The translations under genes and the position numbers were made by a program. The notes under the pieces are model-generated. The model made no database searches and was not told the DNA's origin. It worked only from the letters and a program-made list of their open reading frames with translations. From NCBI RefSeq assembly GCF_013133775.1, contig NZ_JABGBO010000004.1, forward strand, positions 124,001-188,000: 64,000 nucleotides of DNA. Reading direction: 5' to 3'. This stretch comes from Pelistega europaea. Lineage in GTDB: Bacteria > Pseudomonadota > Gammaproteobacteria > Burkholderiales > Burkholderiaceae_B. Below, piece by piece: positions 1-10,175 of the stretch (position 1 is its first letter; each line of letters begins with the position of its first letter).

Positions 1-477
1 AAGCTTGGCACCTGCATTATTCACCTTTGAGAAAACAGAGTCATTAAGGCTAGCTAGTACAGTGCCCACTTTGTTGTTAGAGAGTGCTTGATCTAGACGT
101 TGGTTTGCAGCTTGACTTAAGCGCACGCCTAGTGCTGGTTCGCCAGCAACGGTTTTAGCTACAAAAACATTACGTATGTCCTCACGGTGAACGATAGGAC
201 CTGTTGTGTAATAAGTCACATCACCAGACTTCACCTCAACATTTTGCTTAATGACAGCGGTGCTTGCCTTTTTCTTACCCTTTTTCTTAGAGGTGAGTTT
301 GAGATCGCCCTTCTGAGTAGAACCCACATAAAGATTAAAGGTATTAGCGTTAGCTGCCTTGCTCTTGTGAGGGACTACTACCACAGAATCAGGAGTAGAT
401 GGAGATGAACCAGTAAGAAAGCAACCAGACAAACCTGTAGCTAACAAAGAACCAATAAGAATACGAGAAATTTTCAT
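1..477 (-). CDS. Small lipoprotein, 3' end cut by the window edge
   Basis: The frame is open from an ATG at 477 to base 1 (159 codons, no stop), so the gene continues off the left edge. The protein begins MKISRILIGSLLATGLSGC: a lipoprotein signal peptide with lipobox LSGC and lipidated Cys19. A Ser/Pro-rich linker and a Lys-rich patch follow (about residues 60-75). The last 60 residues match the general pattern of the lipoprotein at 4382-4903: a Pro-Ile-x-x-Arg-like motif, then a VRL segment, then a G-x-V-L-A strand. That pattern resembles the small periplasmic domain at the start of SecD, but the likeness is my inference. It is probably membrane-anchored and periplasm-facing. Function unknown. 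Confidence 0.75.
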   Translation of the reverse strand, partial: MKISRILIGSLLATGLSGCFLTGSSPSTPDSVVVVPHKSKAANANTFNLYVGSTQKGDLKLTSKKKGKKKASTAVIKQNVEVKSGDVTYYTTGPIVHREDIRNVFVAKTVAGEPALGVRLSQAANQRLDQALSNNKVGTVLASLNDSVFSKVNNAGAKL

Positions 478-886
478 AGTGAATAAAATGTCAATAAATG
501 AAAATAAAGCAGAAGCGTCATGCAACAGATACTATGCCGCCTCCCCTTAATCGTAGTTTAGACTTTCTGATTAAATGCTCAGAAAATCCACACGATAACA
601 ATGCATTAGCAATTGTGCGATACTATAATGAATTTATTCAGAATAGTCATCAAAGAATTTCAATTTTCTTAGAAAATATTGCTAGAAGTGCTTGGCATTA
701 TATAATAAATGGCTATATAAAGTAAGTCTCTTTACCTTTTAAACAACAACTTAGAAGTAATAAAAGAATTCAGCACTATCAATAGGATAGAAACAGAACC
801 TCATCTAAATTATCATTGCTATCTTAATCCCTAGATACTCTTCTTTATCTATAAAGGAGGTAGAAAAGTACGTTACTAGCTCACTA
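478..886. other. Intergenic region without a supported gene
   Basis: This AT-rich stretch separates two minus-strand lipoprotein genes and should hold the promoter of the first. A 75-codon plus-strand frame (498-725) exists but has no ribosome binding site or recognisable domain and overlaps the presumed promoter, so I do not call it. A 7-bp stem (872-878 with 894-900) overlaps the stop of the next gene and could be a weak terminator for it. Confidence 0.5.
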
Positions 887-1453
887 TTAACGATAGTAAC
901 CTGGACAACGATCTTGTTGGTTTAAATCTATTGCTACGGCATCTCCCACCAGCTTAACCTTTTTAGCAAGGAGCCCTCCATATTCCACTGGTCCAGAAAA
1001 TGGGGCAGTATCATGCCAATAAAGACGAGTAGAAAGGTAATACTCTCCAGGAGAAACATTTGGGAAGGCAAACTGTCCATAAGAGTTAGTTTTTACCATA
1101 TCCATTGCATGTTCATACAATGGATCCACCTCTCCAATAAGCACCTTACCTTTGCGACAAACTTCATTAAACCATTGTGTACTCACGCTAGAGACTGGGT
1201 TTAATACAACATCAACATTATTACCAACACGCTCTTCATTAGTGTGAGAGTCACGCAAGTACACACGCCCAACCAAATGCACCTCACCGCTTGCTTTTTG
1301 AATATCCGAGGGATTAAACGCCACACGCTCCACCTGCGGACGCTTGCGATGGTCAATAGACTTGTATTTTAAATTAGTCACTGTGCCGCAAGCAGAAAGT
1401 ATCGCACTAAGCAATACTGCACTTGTAAAGTATATTTTACGCATTTTATTCAA
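887..1453 (-). CDS. Lipoprotein with a carboxypeptidase-regulatory-like domain
   Basis: This 188-residue protein has a basic start, a hydrophobic stretch and the lipobox LSAC with Cys22, so it should be a membrane-anchored lipoprotein. The mature part reads as beta strands. Its C-terminal half contains a GQFAFPNVSPGEYYL segment, the signature of carboxypeptidase-regulatory-like (transthyretin-like) folds. In other proteins that fold often serves as a small adhesion or scaffold domain. An internal Met at residue 4 is an alternative start and keeps the signal peptide intact. No enzymatic motif is visible. It stands alone on the minus strand between another lipoprotein gene and purB. Exact function unknown. 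Confidence 0.75.
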   Translation of the reverse strand: MNKMRKIYFTSAVLLSAILSACGTVTNLKYKSIDHRKRPQVERVAFNPSDIQKASGEVHLVGRVYLRDSHTNEERVGNNVDVVLNPVSSVSTQWFNEVCRKGKVLIGEVDPLYEHAMDMVKTNSYGQFAFPNVSPGEYYLSTRLYWHDTAPFSGPVEYGGLLAKKVKLVGDAVAIDLNQQDRCPGYYR

Positions 1454-1614
1454 CGCTTCAAAAAATCAACCAGTCCATTTAAATCTCATTAGTAAAGCCA
1501 GTCAACAACCCTTATTGAAAAACTAGCCCACTATTTATAGGCTGATTGGTTAAATAAAAATTAGTTCTATCCACCCTAAGTGAGCTCAGAGTAAAACCAT
1601 TTTATATAGTAATA

Positions 1615-1640
1615 AGCGGTAGATTCCTATGTCTACCGCT
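1615..1640 (-). terminator. Hairpin downstream of purB
   Basis: A perfect 9-bp stem (1615-1623 with 1632-1640) with an 8-nt loop starts 10 nt beyond the purB stop. The downstream tract on the minus strand is AT-rich but not a clean T run, so it is a plausible rather than textbook terminator. Confidence 0.45.
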
Positions 1641-1650
1641 CATCATGACA

Positions 1651-3117
<1,467 letters not shown>

Positions 3118-3201
3118 TCATTGTGCAGCCAATTTAAACACCACTACACCTTTCTTATACAGTCCCAATAAGTCACTACTATTTTATGGACAAAACAAGG
3201 T

Positions 3202-4317
3202 CTAAACGGTAATAATACCTCCACCTAGACAGACATCACCATCATACAATACGGCTGATTGCCCTGGTGTAACTGCCCATTGGGCTTGCTCAAAATGCAA
3301 TCTCAGGTGAGTAGTATTTGCTTCAACCAATTCACAAGCAGCATCTTGCTGGCGATAACGTGTCTTGGCAGCATAAGTACCTAATGCTGGTGCATAACCA
3401 GCAATCCAACTTGCATCATCGGCCACAAGCTCAGGTTTCAATAACCATGGGTGATTATGACCACTCACCACATAAAGAATATTATTTTGAATATCCTTAC
3501 GAGCTACATACCAGGCATCAGCAGTACCATCCGCAGATTGGTACCCTTTGATACCTCCAATACCTAACCCCTTACGTTGACCCAAGGTATAAAATGCCAA
3601 ACCCACATGCTGACCGATTTCCTTGCCCTCATCAGTAAGAATAGGCCCTGGTTTGGTAGGTAAATAACGGTTCAGGAATTCTCTAAAAGGGCGTTCTCCA
3701 ATAAAACAAATTCCCGTAGAGTCTTTTTTACGTGCATTGGGCAATTTTAGTTTTTCAGCAAGTTGGCGAACCTCTGTCTTGCAAATTTCCCCCAAAGGGA
3801 AAATAGCTTTACTTAGTTGTGCTTGATTAAGCCGATGTAAAAAATAGCTTTGATCTTTAGCGGGATCTAATCCCTTGAGTAGCTGGTACTCAGTACGCCC
3901 TGCAATTTCTATCGAACGCACACGTGCATAGTGCCCAGTAGCAATATAATCTGCGCCCAAAGTCATTGCATGGTCAAGGAAAGCCTTAAACTTAATTTCT
4001 GCGTTACAAAGCACATCAGGATTAGGGGTACGGCCTGCCGAGTATTCACGTAAAAACTCGGCAAACACACGATCTTTGTACTCTGCAGCAAAGTTCACCG
4101 CTTCAATATCAATACCGATAACATCAGCAACACTTGCAGCATCAATCCAGTCTTGACGGGATGAACAATATTCCGAATCATCGTCATCTTCCCAGTTTTT
4201 CATAAACAGACCGACCACGTCATAACCCTGCTCTTTGAGGAGCCAAGCACTGACAGAGGAATCTACGCCACCTGATAAACCGATGACAACACGAGGTTTT
4301 TTAAGAGAAGTATTCAT
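3202..4317 (-). CDS. mnmA: tRNA-specific 2-thiouridylase MnmA
   Basis: MnmA adenylates U34 of tRNA-Lys, -Glu and -Gln and replaces its oxygen with sulfur, giving the s2U part of mnm5s2U. The N-terminal PP-loop SGGVDSS (residues 15-21) binds ATP. The two conserved cysteines are visible in NPDVLCN (around residue 105) and [12 protein letters not shown] (around residue 200); they form the catalytic persulfide/disulfide pair. The C-terminal beta-barrel ends with the family's [16 protein letters not shown] pattern. Length (371) is normal. It lies between a lipoprotein gene and purB, all on the minus strand; the gap of about 100 nt or more to purB shows no clear terminator. Confidence 0.97.
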   Translation of the reverse strand: MNTSLKKPRVVIGLSGGVDSSVSAWLLKEQGYDVVGLFMKNWEDDDDSEYCSSRQDWIDAASVADVIGIDIEAVNFAAEYKDRVFAEFLREYSAGRTPNPDVLCNAEIKFKAFLDHAMTLGADYIATGHYARVRSIEIAGRTEYQLLKGLDPAKDQSYFLHRLNQAQLSKAIFPLGEICKTEVRQLAEKLKLPNARKKDSTGICFIGERPFREFLNRYLPTKPGPILTDEGKEIGQHVGLAFYTLGQRKGLGIGGIKGYQSADGTADAWYVARKDIQNNILYVVSGHNHPWLLKPELVADDASWIAGYAPALGTYAAKTRYRQQDAACELVEANTTHLRLHFEQAQWAVTPGQSAVLYDGDVCLGGGIITV

Positions 4318-4381
4318 GAGCGGTATTGTAACGCATTTTCGTAAAATAACCTCGTTTAATGCTGTGTATCTTTGCTAAAAA

Positions 4382-4903
4382 TTACTGTGTTTTTTGACCT
4401 ACAATAGCTTCAGTAATGGCTTGTGCGGCTGCTTCGTCACGCACTTGGAAATAAAAACCATCATCCTTGCGGAATCCACGCAAAGAAGCGACTTGGCCAC
4501 CTATTACTGTCACAAATCCTTGCCCTTTGGGAACTGATTTAAGTGCAGTGATACCATGCTCTTTGAGATTCAGACGGACATACACATTCTTTTGTGCATC
4601 CTGAACTGGCGCGCCAACAGAAGCAACGCTTGTACGTCTAAAGATTGGATGAGGGGAAACATAAATGGTATGTGTTTCATCCAAAGGTACTGGACGATAA
4701 TTAGCTACTTTTTTTGCTGAAGCTGCAAAAACCTCTACCGTAGCAGCCTGTGTTGGTTGTGTAGTAGTGCTAGTTGCAGTACTAGCAACAGGTGATGAAT
4801 TAGTACTAGCTGCTGTAGTATTTTTAGATGCTGAACCTGTGGTTTGGCAAGCAGCTAAAACAACAAAAAATGGAAGAACCATTAACGTTCGTGAAAATTT
4901 CAT
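4382..4903 (-). CDS. Small lipoprotein with a SecD-P1-like pattern
   Basis: This 173-residue protein begins MKFSRTLMVLPFFVVLAACQ, a lipoprotein signal peptide with lipobox LAAC and Cys19. A Thr/Ser/Ala-rich linker of about 35 residues follows, then a compact domain. The domain contains IYVSPHPIF, NVYVRLNLKEHGITAL and FVTVIGGQVASL. This strand-helix-strand order resembles the first periplasmic domain of SecD and the lipoprotein at the left edge (1-477), so the two may be distant paralogues; that is pattern reading, not a search. It sits 64 nt upstream of mnmA on the same strand and could be co-transcribed with it. Function unknown. Confidence 0.75.
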   Translation of the reverse strand: MKFSRTLMVLPFFVVLAACQTTGSASKNTTAASTNSSPVASTATSTTTQPTQAATVEVFAASAKKVANYRPVPLDETHTIYVSPHPIFRRTSVASVGAPVQDAQKNVYVRLNLKEHGITALKSVPKGQGFVTVIGGQVASLRGFRKDDGFYFQVRDEAAAQAITEAIVGQKTQ

Positions 4904-5115
4904 ATTTATGCTCCACTAAAGAATCTTTGCCGATTATAGCAAACCTCCTTTCTTTGCCTATCAGTTCAGTATCAAAGAATTATTTCCTTGTCTTTCTATA
5001 GAAAAATTCCTTTGTGTTGACATTGATATTTTCCCCATTAGGGTTTGCCGTTTCCACAGGATGGTTATTTACTTTCTTGTTCTTGCCTGAGAATTATTTT
5101 TAACAATGCACTAAT

Positions 5116-5515
5116 TTATCCAACAAAACGAATAGTTAGCTACTTATCCACACTATTATCCCCATTCTTTCCCAAAACTTTTCCAGCAAAGCCATCATAA
5201 GCATTTATCCAACAATTTTGTGGATAAGTTTGTGGGAAGGTATCGCACAAGAAAGAATAACTCCTAATCCTCTTTATTTTTCAATCAATTACGATTTTGA
5301 TAAATGTGGCGAATTGGTTTTGCTCATTTTTTGAGCGCTTTCTTATAAGACGCTCTTTATCACCAAGATTTTGAATAGATAGCCTTCTCATTGCCTCTAA
5401 ACATCGTTGCGTCGTGTTAGATAACTTTCATGATTATGTTACTTCTTACCCATAATCTATCAGTTAGCATACAAAGCCACCCATAAAAAAACTTATCCAA
5501 CAATTTTGTGGATAA
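5116..5515. promoter_or_regulatory. Cluster of seven DnaA-box-like sites
   Basis: Exact matches to the DnaA box TTATCCACA are at 5144-5152 (plus) and, as TGTGGATAA, at 5219-5227 and 5507-5515. One-mismatch sites are TTATCCAAC at 5116-5124, 5205-5213 and 5493-5501, and TTATCCCCA at 5156-5164. In each repeat copy a plus-strand site faces a minus-strand site over about 5 nt, forming an inverted pair. Such clustering is typical of replication origins and of DnaA-titrating loci. No dnaA, dnaN or mnmG is nearby, and minus-strand coding dominates on both sides, so a titration or regulatory site seems more likely than oriC. Confidence 0.6.
5205..5305 (+). repeat. 101-bp direct repeat, copy 1
   Basis: This copy is identical, as read, to 5493-5593, at an offset of 288 bp. 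It begins with the inverted DnaA-box pair and ends in an AT-rich tail. Similarity continues for about 31 bp past the exact repeat (5306-5336 versus 5594-5624) at roughly 70 percent, so the original duplicated unit was probably about 132 bp. Confidence 0.92.
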
Positions 5516-5593
5516 GTTTGTGGGAAGGTATCGCACAAGAAAGAATAACTCCTAATCCTCTTTATTTTTCAATCAATTACGATTTTGATAAAT
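5493..5593 (+). repeat. 101-bp direct repeat, copy 2
   Basis: This is the second identical copy. Its decayed right flank (to about 5624) ends 10 bp short of the pstB stop codon at 5634, so transcripts reading through pstB would carry both copies. Confidence 0.92.
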
Positions 5594-5633
5594 AGGACGG
5601 CTTGGTGCTGCTCACTTTTTAAGCAGGCAGTCA

Positions 5634-6410
5634 CTAACCAAAACGACCCGTAATATAGTCCTGTGTCTCTTTCTTGGCAGGTTTAATAAACATCTGTTTA
5701 GTCTCACCAAATTCAACCAACTCCCCTAAATACATATAGGCAGTATAGTCAGAACAACGTGCTGCTTGTTGCATATTATGCGTTACGATTGCCACGGTAT
5801 AATCGTGCTTTAACTCTGAAATCAACTCTTCAATTTTGACAGTAGAGATTGGATCTAAAGCAGAACAAGGTTCATCTAGGAGTAACACTTCTGGTTTTAC
5901 CGCTACACCACGAGCGATACAAAGACGCTGTTGTTGACCACCTGATAAGCCATTACCATTTTGATTTAACTTATCCTTGACCTCATTCCATAAAGCAGCT
6001 TTGGTCAAGGCCCACTCTACTCGCTCATCCATTTCAGCCTTACTCAGTTTTTCGAATAAACGCACCCCAAATGCCACATTATCATAAATACTCATGGGGA
6101 AAGGTGTTGGTTTTTGGAACACCATCCCTACTTTAGCTCGCAATAAGGAGACATCCATCTTTGTGGTAAGTAGATTTTCCCCATCCATAAGGATTTCCCC
6201 CTCTGCTCGTTGCCCAGGGTATAACTCATACATACGATTAAAGGTCCGCAACAAGGTCGATTTACCACAACCAGAAGGACCGATAAAGGCAGTGACTTTA
6301 TTGCGTGGAATACGCATATTCACATTTTTAATGGCGTGGAAACCACCATAGTAAAAGTCCAAATTGTTTACTTGAATTTTGGTATCTTCTAGTGCAATTA
6401 GTTCACTCAT
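5634..6410 (-). CDS. pstB: Phosphate ABC transporter ATP-binding protein PstB
   Basis: PstB is the ATPase of the high-affinity phosphate importer PstSCAB and acts on the cytoplasmic face of the inner membrane. The Walker A motif GPSGCGKST is at residues 44-52, the ABC signature LSGGQQQR around 155-162, and Walker B LLLDEP followed by CSALDP just after. Length (258) is that of the family. It is the last gene of the operon, 65 nt after pstA. Unlike the common pstSCAB-phoU order, no phoU follows; the DnaA-box region comes next. Confidence 0.97.
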   Translation of the reverse strand: MSELIALEDTKIQVNNLDFYYGGFHAIKNVNMRIPRNKVTAFIGPSGCGKSTLLRTFNRMYELYPGQRAEGEILMDGENLLTTKMDVSLLRAKVGMVFQKPTPFPMSIYDNVAFGVRLFEKLSKAEMDERVEWALTKAALWNEVKDKLNQNGNGLSGGQQQRLCIARGVAVKPEVLLLDEPCSALDPISTVKIEELISELKHDYTVAIVTHNMQQAARCSDYTAYMYLGELVEFGETKQMFIKPAKKETQDYITGRFG

Positions 6411-6475
6411 CTTAAAACCTTCTTTTCTAATCTTTGCCAGCAGGATTAATCGTTGATAAGGTATAACAACCCTGC

Positions 6476-7507
6476 CTACTTCTTAAACATATTCCTTGCC
6501 AATACATTAATGCCAAGAACAAACAATGTAATTAGCGTTGCCCCTGCCCATGCCAACTCGTTCCAATCCTTAAATGGACTTGCAGCATATTGGAAAATTA
6601 CTACGGGTAAGTTAGCCATTGGTGCATTCATATTCCATGACATAAACTGATTTGATAAAGCGGTAAAGAGCAGTGGTGCTGTTTCCCCAAGAATACGAGC
6701 AATCGCCAATAACACACCGGTAATAATCCCTGCACGAGCAGATCGGTAGCAAATCATTGTAATCATGCGCCATTTAGGACAACCCAAAGCAACAGCTGCC
6801 TCGCGTAAACCATTGGGAATGAGTCCTAGCATATTATCAGTTGTGCGTACCACCACAGGGATAACCAACACAGCTAAAGCCAGAGAACCCGCCCAACCTG
6901 AATAGTGCCCCTGCTGTGCAACCACAAGAGCATAGATAAACAAACCAATCACAATAGAAGGTGCAGAAAGCAATACATCATTCAGAAAGCGTGTCATAGG
7001 GGCCAACCAACCTCGTTGGCCATACTCAGCCAAATAAGTCCCCGCAAGAATCCCAATCGGTGTGCCAATAGCAGTCCCCACTGCAGACATCAGCAATGAA
7101 CCCAGAATCGCATTTTGCAAACCACCTGAAGCACCAGGTCCTGGTGTAATTTCAGTGAATAATGTCCATGATAAGGCACTCGCCCCTTTAGTGATGAGTG
7201 TCAAAATAATCCAAAACAGCCAAAACAGCCCAAACACAATAGTTACGATAGACAGCGACATCATGACTTTATTAAGTCCACTGCGACGACGATACACAGG
7301 ATTGCCTGTGTGAATAGCTGAATTAGCAACGGCATTATGCCCTCCATCACTTGTCGATAAAGAGGTATTATTCGCTGCAAGTCCTGTCTTATCTACCATT
7401 GTTTTATCCACCAAAACACCTCTTGTAGAGGCATGTTGTTCTATAGTATGTAGAGAGTTTGTGTTTGCTGCTGTACTCTGATTATTTAAAGAGGTATCTT
7501 TGGTCAT
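6476..7507 (-). CDS. pstA: Phosphate ABC transporter permease PstA, with a long N-terminal extension
   Basis: PstA is one of the two membrane subunits of the phosphate importer. The membrane core, with about six hydrophobic segments, begins near residue 80. It includes the permease coupling loop in the [17 protein letters not shown] region (EAA motif). The protein is 343 residues against about 296 in E. coli. The excess is a Ser/Thr/Asn-rich, apparently disordered N-terminus of about 70 residues with no membrane segment. The start codon lies 2 nt beyond the pstC stop, so translation is probably coupled to pstC and the long start looks genuine. Confidence 0.95.
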   Translation of the reverse strand: MTKDTSLNNQSTAANTNSLHTIEQHASTRGVLVDKTMVDKTGLAANNTSLSTSDGGHNAVANSAIHTGNPVYRRRSGLNKVMMSLSIVTIVFGLFWLFWIILTLITKGASALSWTLFTEITPGPGASGGLQNAILGSLLMSAVGTAIGTPIGILAGTYLAEYGQRGWLAPMTRFLNDVLLSAPSIVIGLFIYALVVAQQGHYSGWAGSLALAVLVIPVVVRTTDNMLGLIPNGLREAAVALGCPKWRMITMICYRSARAGIITGVLLAIARILGETAPLLFTALSNQFMSWNMNAPMANLPVVIFQYAASPFKDWNELAWAGATLITLFVLGINVLARNMFKK

Positions 7508-7509
7508 TT

Positions 7510-8463
7510 CTACGCCTTTTTCCCTTCTTTCTTATTCATACGGGCTACTAATAAACGTGATAACGCGAGTACCACAGTAGTAATGAGGAATAGAATTAAT
7601 CCGAGTTCCATTAACGATGATTTTTGTAAGCCATCGGCCTCATTAAATTCATTTGCAATAGCAGAAGCAATTGAGTTCGCTGGATCAAAAATGCTACTTG
7701 GCAAGCGGAAAGCGTTACCAATCACAAAGGTCACTGCCATGGTTTCCCCTAAAGCACGCCCTAACCCCAGCATAATTCCACCAACAACACCGTTCTTGGT
7801 ATAAGGTAATACCACTTTCCACATAACTTCCCATGTGGTAGAGCCTAAGCCATAGGCAGATTCTTTATACATAGGTGGCACCACCTCAAATACATCGCGC
7901 ATCACGGAAGCGATAAAAGGTGTAATCATAATAGAGAGAATTAATCCTGCGGTAAATAAACCAACACCAAAAGGTGCTCCTTGAAATAGCTCACCAATTC
8001 CAGGAATACTCCCCAATACATCAATTAACCAAGGTTGGATATACTTCTGAAAAATAGGTACGAAGACAAACAACCCCCACATGCCATAAATAATGGAAGG
8101 CACGGCAGCCAACATCTCCACAGCAGTGCCTAATGGACGACGCATCCACATCGGGGCTAACTCAGTCAAAAACATGGCAATACCAAAAGATACAGGCACA
8201 GCAATCAACAAAGCAATCCCTGCTGTAATCACTGTACCTATAATAGGCACTACAGCTCCATAAATATCATTACCAGGATCCCAATCATTTGTGGTCAAAA
8301 ATCCCCAACCAAACTCAGCAATCGTATCGCGACTACCGTAGACCAATGAGACTAAGATCCCCAGTAGCAAAATGAACACAAAAAAAGCAAAAAAGCGAGT
8401 CGTCCCTGCAAAAATTTTATCAGGCAAACCACTACGCTTAGGAGAAGATGTTGTCGTCGTCAT
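7510..8463 (-). CDS. pstC: Phosphate ABC transporter permease PstC
   Basis: PstC is the partner permease of PstA. Several hydrophobic segments are evident, starting at about residues 22-45 and 75-100. The coupling helix is seen in [20 protein letters not shown], and the conserved [18 protein letters not shown] segment carries the glutamate typical of Pst permeases. Length (317) is normal. It follows pstS after a 212-nt gap holding a stable stem-loop and runs directly into pstA (2-nt gap). Confidence 0.97.
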   Translation of the reverse strand: MTTTTSSPKRSGLPDKIFAGTTRFFAFFVFILLLGILVSLVYGSRDTIAEFGWGFLTTNDWDPGNDIYGAVVPIIGTVITAGIALLIAVPVSFGIAMFLTELAPMWMRRPLGTAVEMLAAVPSIIYGMWGLFVFVPIFQKYIQPWLIDVLGSIPGIGELFQGAPFGVGLFTAGLILSIMITPFIASVMRDVFEVVPPMYKESAYGLGSTTWEVMWKVVLPYTKNGVVGGIMLGLGRALGETMAVTFVIGNAFRLPSSIFDPANSIASAIANEFNEADGLQKSSLMELGLILFLITTVVLALSRLLVARMNKKEGKKA

Positions 8464-8583
8464 AATACTTGAAAGTTAGCCAACAGGCTTATTAAAGATA
8501 CTTCTTGTATCTTAATCTATCGCCACCCTAGATGTTTAACAATACCACAAACATCTTAAACACCATGCGATGGATTTAGATAA

Positions 8584-8611
8584 TGGTGCATGAAACCTTA
8601 TCCATGCACCA
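8584..8611 (-). promoter_or_regulatory. Stem-loop between pstS and pstC
   Basis: A perfect 9-bp stem (TGGTGCATG at 8584-8592 with CATGCACCA at 8603-8611) encloses a 10-nt loop, about 65 nt past the pstS stop. No T run follows on the minus strand. It is therefore more likely an mRNA-stability or processing element, or a partial attenuator, than a full terminator. This is a usual way to make the binding protein in excess over the membrane subunits. Confidence 0.6.
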
Positions 8612-8675
8612 ATCCCTTTTCTAATCTTAGAGAACCCAATAGGATTCTACTGATTAGAACAATCTGGCATCAATA

Positions 8676-9719
8676 TTACCAGATAGCTTTACCGTCTGCT
8701 GTTTTTAACTCTTTAGACCAGGTAGCACGAATCGTATCTGTCACTTCTTTTGGAAGTGGTACATAGTCTAATTTAGTTGCCATATCAGCACCGTTTTTCC
8801 ATGCCCAGTCAAAGAATTCCAAAGCTGTCTTCACTTCAGCTGGCTTTGCTACTTCTTTGTTAAGAAGGATAAAAGTTGCTGCAGTCACTGGCCAGCTATC
8901 ATCACCTTTTTCATTAGTCAAGACAACTCCCATACCTGGAGTACCTTTCCAGTCAGCATTTGCGGCTGCAGCAGCAAATGATTTTTGCTCTGGTTGTACA
9001 AATTTTCCTGCTGCATTTTGTAGTGATGTCCATGCAAGATTATTTTGCTTAGCGTAGGCGTATTCCACATAGCCAATAGAATTAGCTAGCTGACCCACAT
9101 AAGCAGCTACACCTTCGTTACCTTTACCACCTTGACCAACAGGCCATTTTACAGACTTACCTTCACCCACTTTTTCTTTCCACTCAGAAGATACTTTAGA
9201 AAGATAGTTTGTCCAGCCAAAAGTCGTACCAGAACCATCAGAACGGTGTACCACAATGATGTCTGCACCAGGCAATACAAGGTTCTCGTTTAATGCACGA
9301 ATCTTGGCATCATTCCACTTAGTAATTTTGCCTAAAAAGATGTCAGCAAGTACTTCACCAGAAAGTTTTAGTTGACCTGGTTTAACTCCCGCTAAATTCA
9401 CTACAGGTACAGTACCACCAATAACTGCTGGGAACTGCAATAATGCATTTTTATCTAGTTTCTCTTGATTTAATGGATCGTCAGAAGCACCAAAATCTAC
9501 TGTTTTAGCAATAATTTGCTTTTGACCGCCACCAGAACCAATAGATTGATAATTGATTTTATTGCCTGTTGCTGTTGCAAACTCAGATGCCCATTTTGCA
9601 TAAATAGGATATGGGAAAGATGCCCCAGCGCCTGTTACTGTCACAGCGGCTTGTACAGAGAATGAGGCTACGCCTAAAGCAACAGCCAATGAAACACGTT
9701 TAAAAGCTAGTTTTAACAT
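8676..9719 (-). CDS. pstS: Phosphate-binding protein PstS
   Basis: PstS captures phosphate in the periplasm and delivers it to PstCAB. The precursor has a Sec signal peptide, MLKLAFKRVSLAVALGVASF, with probable cleavage after VQA (residues 22-24). The mature protein starts AVTVTGAGASFPYPIYAKW, the family's opening. The phosphate-binding loops SGGGQK and RSDGSGTT are present. Length (347) matches E. coli PstS. The ribosome binding site GAGGA lies a few bases before the ATG. It is the first gene of pstSCAB, and weak Pho-box-like half-sites lie upstream. Confidence 0.97.
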   Translation of the reverse strand: MLKLAFKRVSLAVALGVASFSVQAAVTVTGAGASFPYPIYAKWASEFATATGNKINYQSIGSGGGQKQIIAKTVDFGASDDPLNQEKLDKNALLQFPAVIGGTVPVVNLAGVKPGQLKLSGEVLADIFLGKITKWNDAKIRALNENLVLPGADIIVVHRSDGSGTTFGWTNYLSKVSSEWKEKVGEGKSVKWPVGQGGKGNEGVAAYVGQLANSIGYVEYAYAKQNNLAWTSLQNAAGKFVQPEQKSFAAAAANADWKGTPGMGVVLTNEKGDDSWPVTAATFILLNKEVAKPAEVKTALEFFDWAWKNGADMATKLDYVPLPKEVTDTIRATWSKELKTADGKAIW

Positions 9720-10175
9720 AAGAGAATCCTCTTGGTTGAAAAGTTCGTACTAAATAAAAGATTGAAATACCGACTTTGTTCATTCTCGAATCAACTGTAC
9801 ATAGAACAAAGTCTCCTTATTTAGGACGAAATATTACAGAGGTTTTGTGACAGTAATATTTCACCAACAGCTTTTGACATAACGGCAACATGTATTCATA
9901 ACGACAATAGGTATTATTTGTAGACTTTTATTCACCCATATACATTATTTCATTTACCACAACAATACTTTATCGCTCATTCCTACCAGAAGCATTAGTT
10001 CCATATTATTCAACATAGTGGGGATACGCTTTACTCTTTATTTGTAGCCAATGTTAAAAATACAGCTAATCTAAAACCAAGGGTGATGACTTGTTTGTTA
10101 TTCCTTACTATGTAAAATCACACTTGCAATCTAAAACTGTATAATAATCCAGTTATTCTTTGCACAACTGTGATT
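9720..10175. promoter_or_regulatory. Divergent pstS/ruvB promoter region with Pho-box-like half-sites
   Basis: This 456-bp gene-free stretch must hold the pstS promoter (minus) and the ruvB promoter (plus). On the minus strand CTGTCAC (9847-9853) matches the half-site of the PhoB box, and related CTGTTGG and ATGTCAA words lie about 20-30 bp upstream of it. Their spacing is not the regular 11 bp of an E. coli Pho box, so PhoB control is only suggested. A perfect TATAAT at 10140-10145 could serve ruvB. Confidence 0.4.
10140..10145 (+). promoter_or_regulatory. Probable -10 element of ruvB
   Basis: A perfect TATAAT lies 31 nt before the preferred ruvB ATG. No good -35 hexamer occurs at 16-18 bp, and the leader would be only about 24 nt long. 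Confidence 0.4.

Larger units (their letters stand above)
4904..5633. other. 730-bp gene-free region with DnaA boxes and a direct repeat
   Basis: No frame here looks coding. The region is AT-rich and lies between the pstB stop and the start of the 4382-4903 lipoprotein gene. It holds a perfect 101-bp direct repeat, three exact DnaA boxes and four one-mismatch boxes, described separately. A short hairpin (GCTCA with TGAGC near 5322-5336) lies inside the decayed flank of the first repeat copy. It should also contain the lipoprotein promoter near 4910-4960. Confidence 0.8.

Noticed and set aside
498-725. 75-codon plus-strand frame between two lipoprotein genes
   Set aside because: It has no ribosome binding site and no recognisable domain, and lies over the presumed promoter of the lipoprotein gene at 477.
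5205-5593. CRISPR array or insertion sequence
   Set aside because: There are only two long repeats, no regular spacers, no cas genes, no transposase frame and no terminal inverted repeats.
5116-5624. Chromosomal origin oriC
   Set aside because: The DnaA boxes fit, but no dnaA, dnaN, gyrB, rpmH or mnmG is near, no classical 13-mer unwinding array is seen, and gene direction does not diverge here. I kept it only as an alternative reading.
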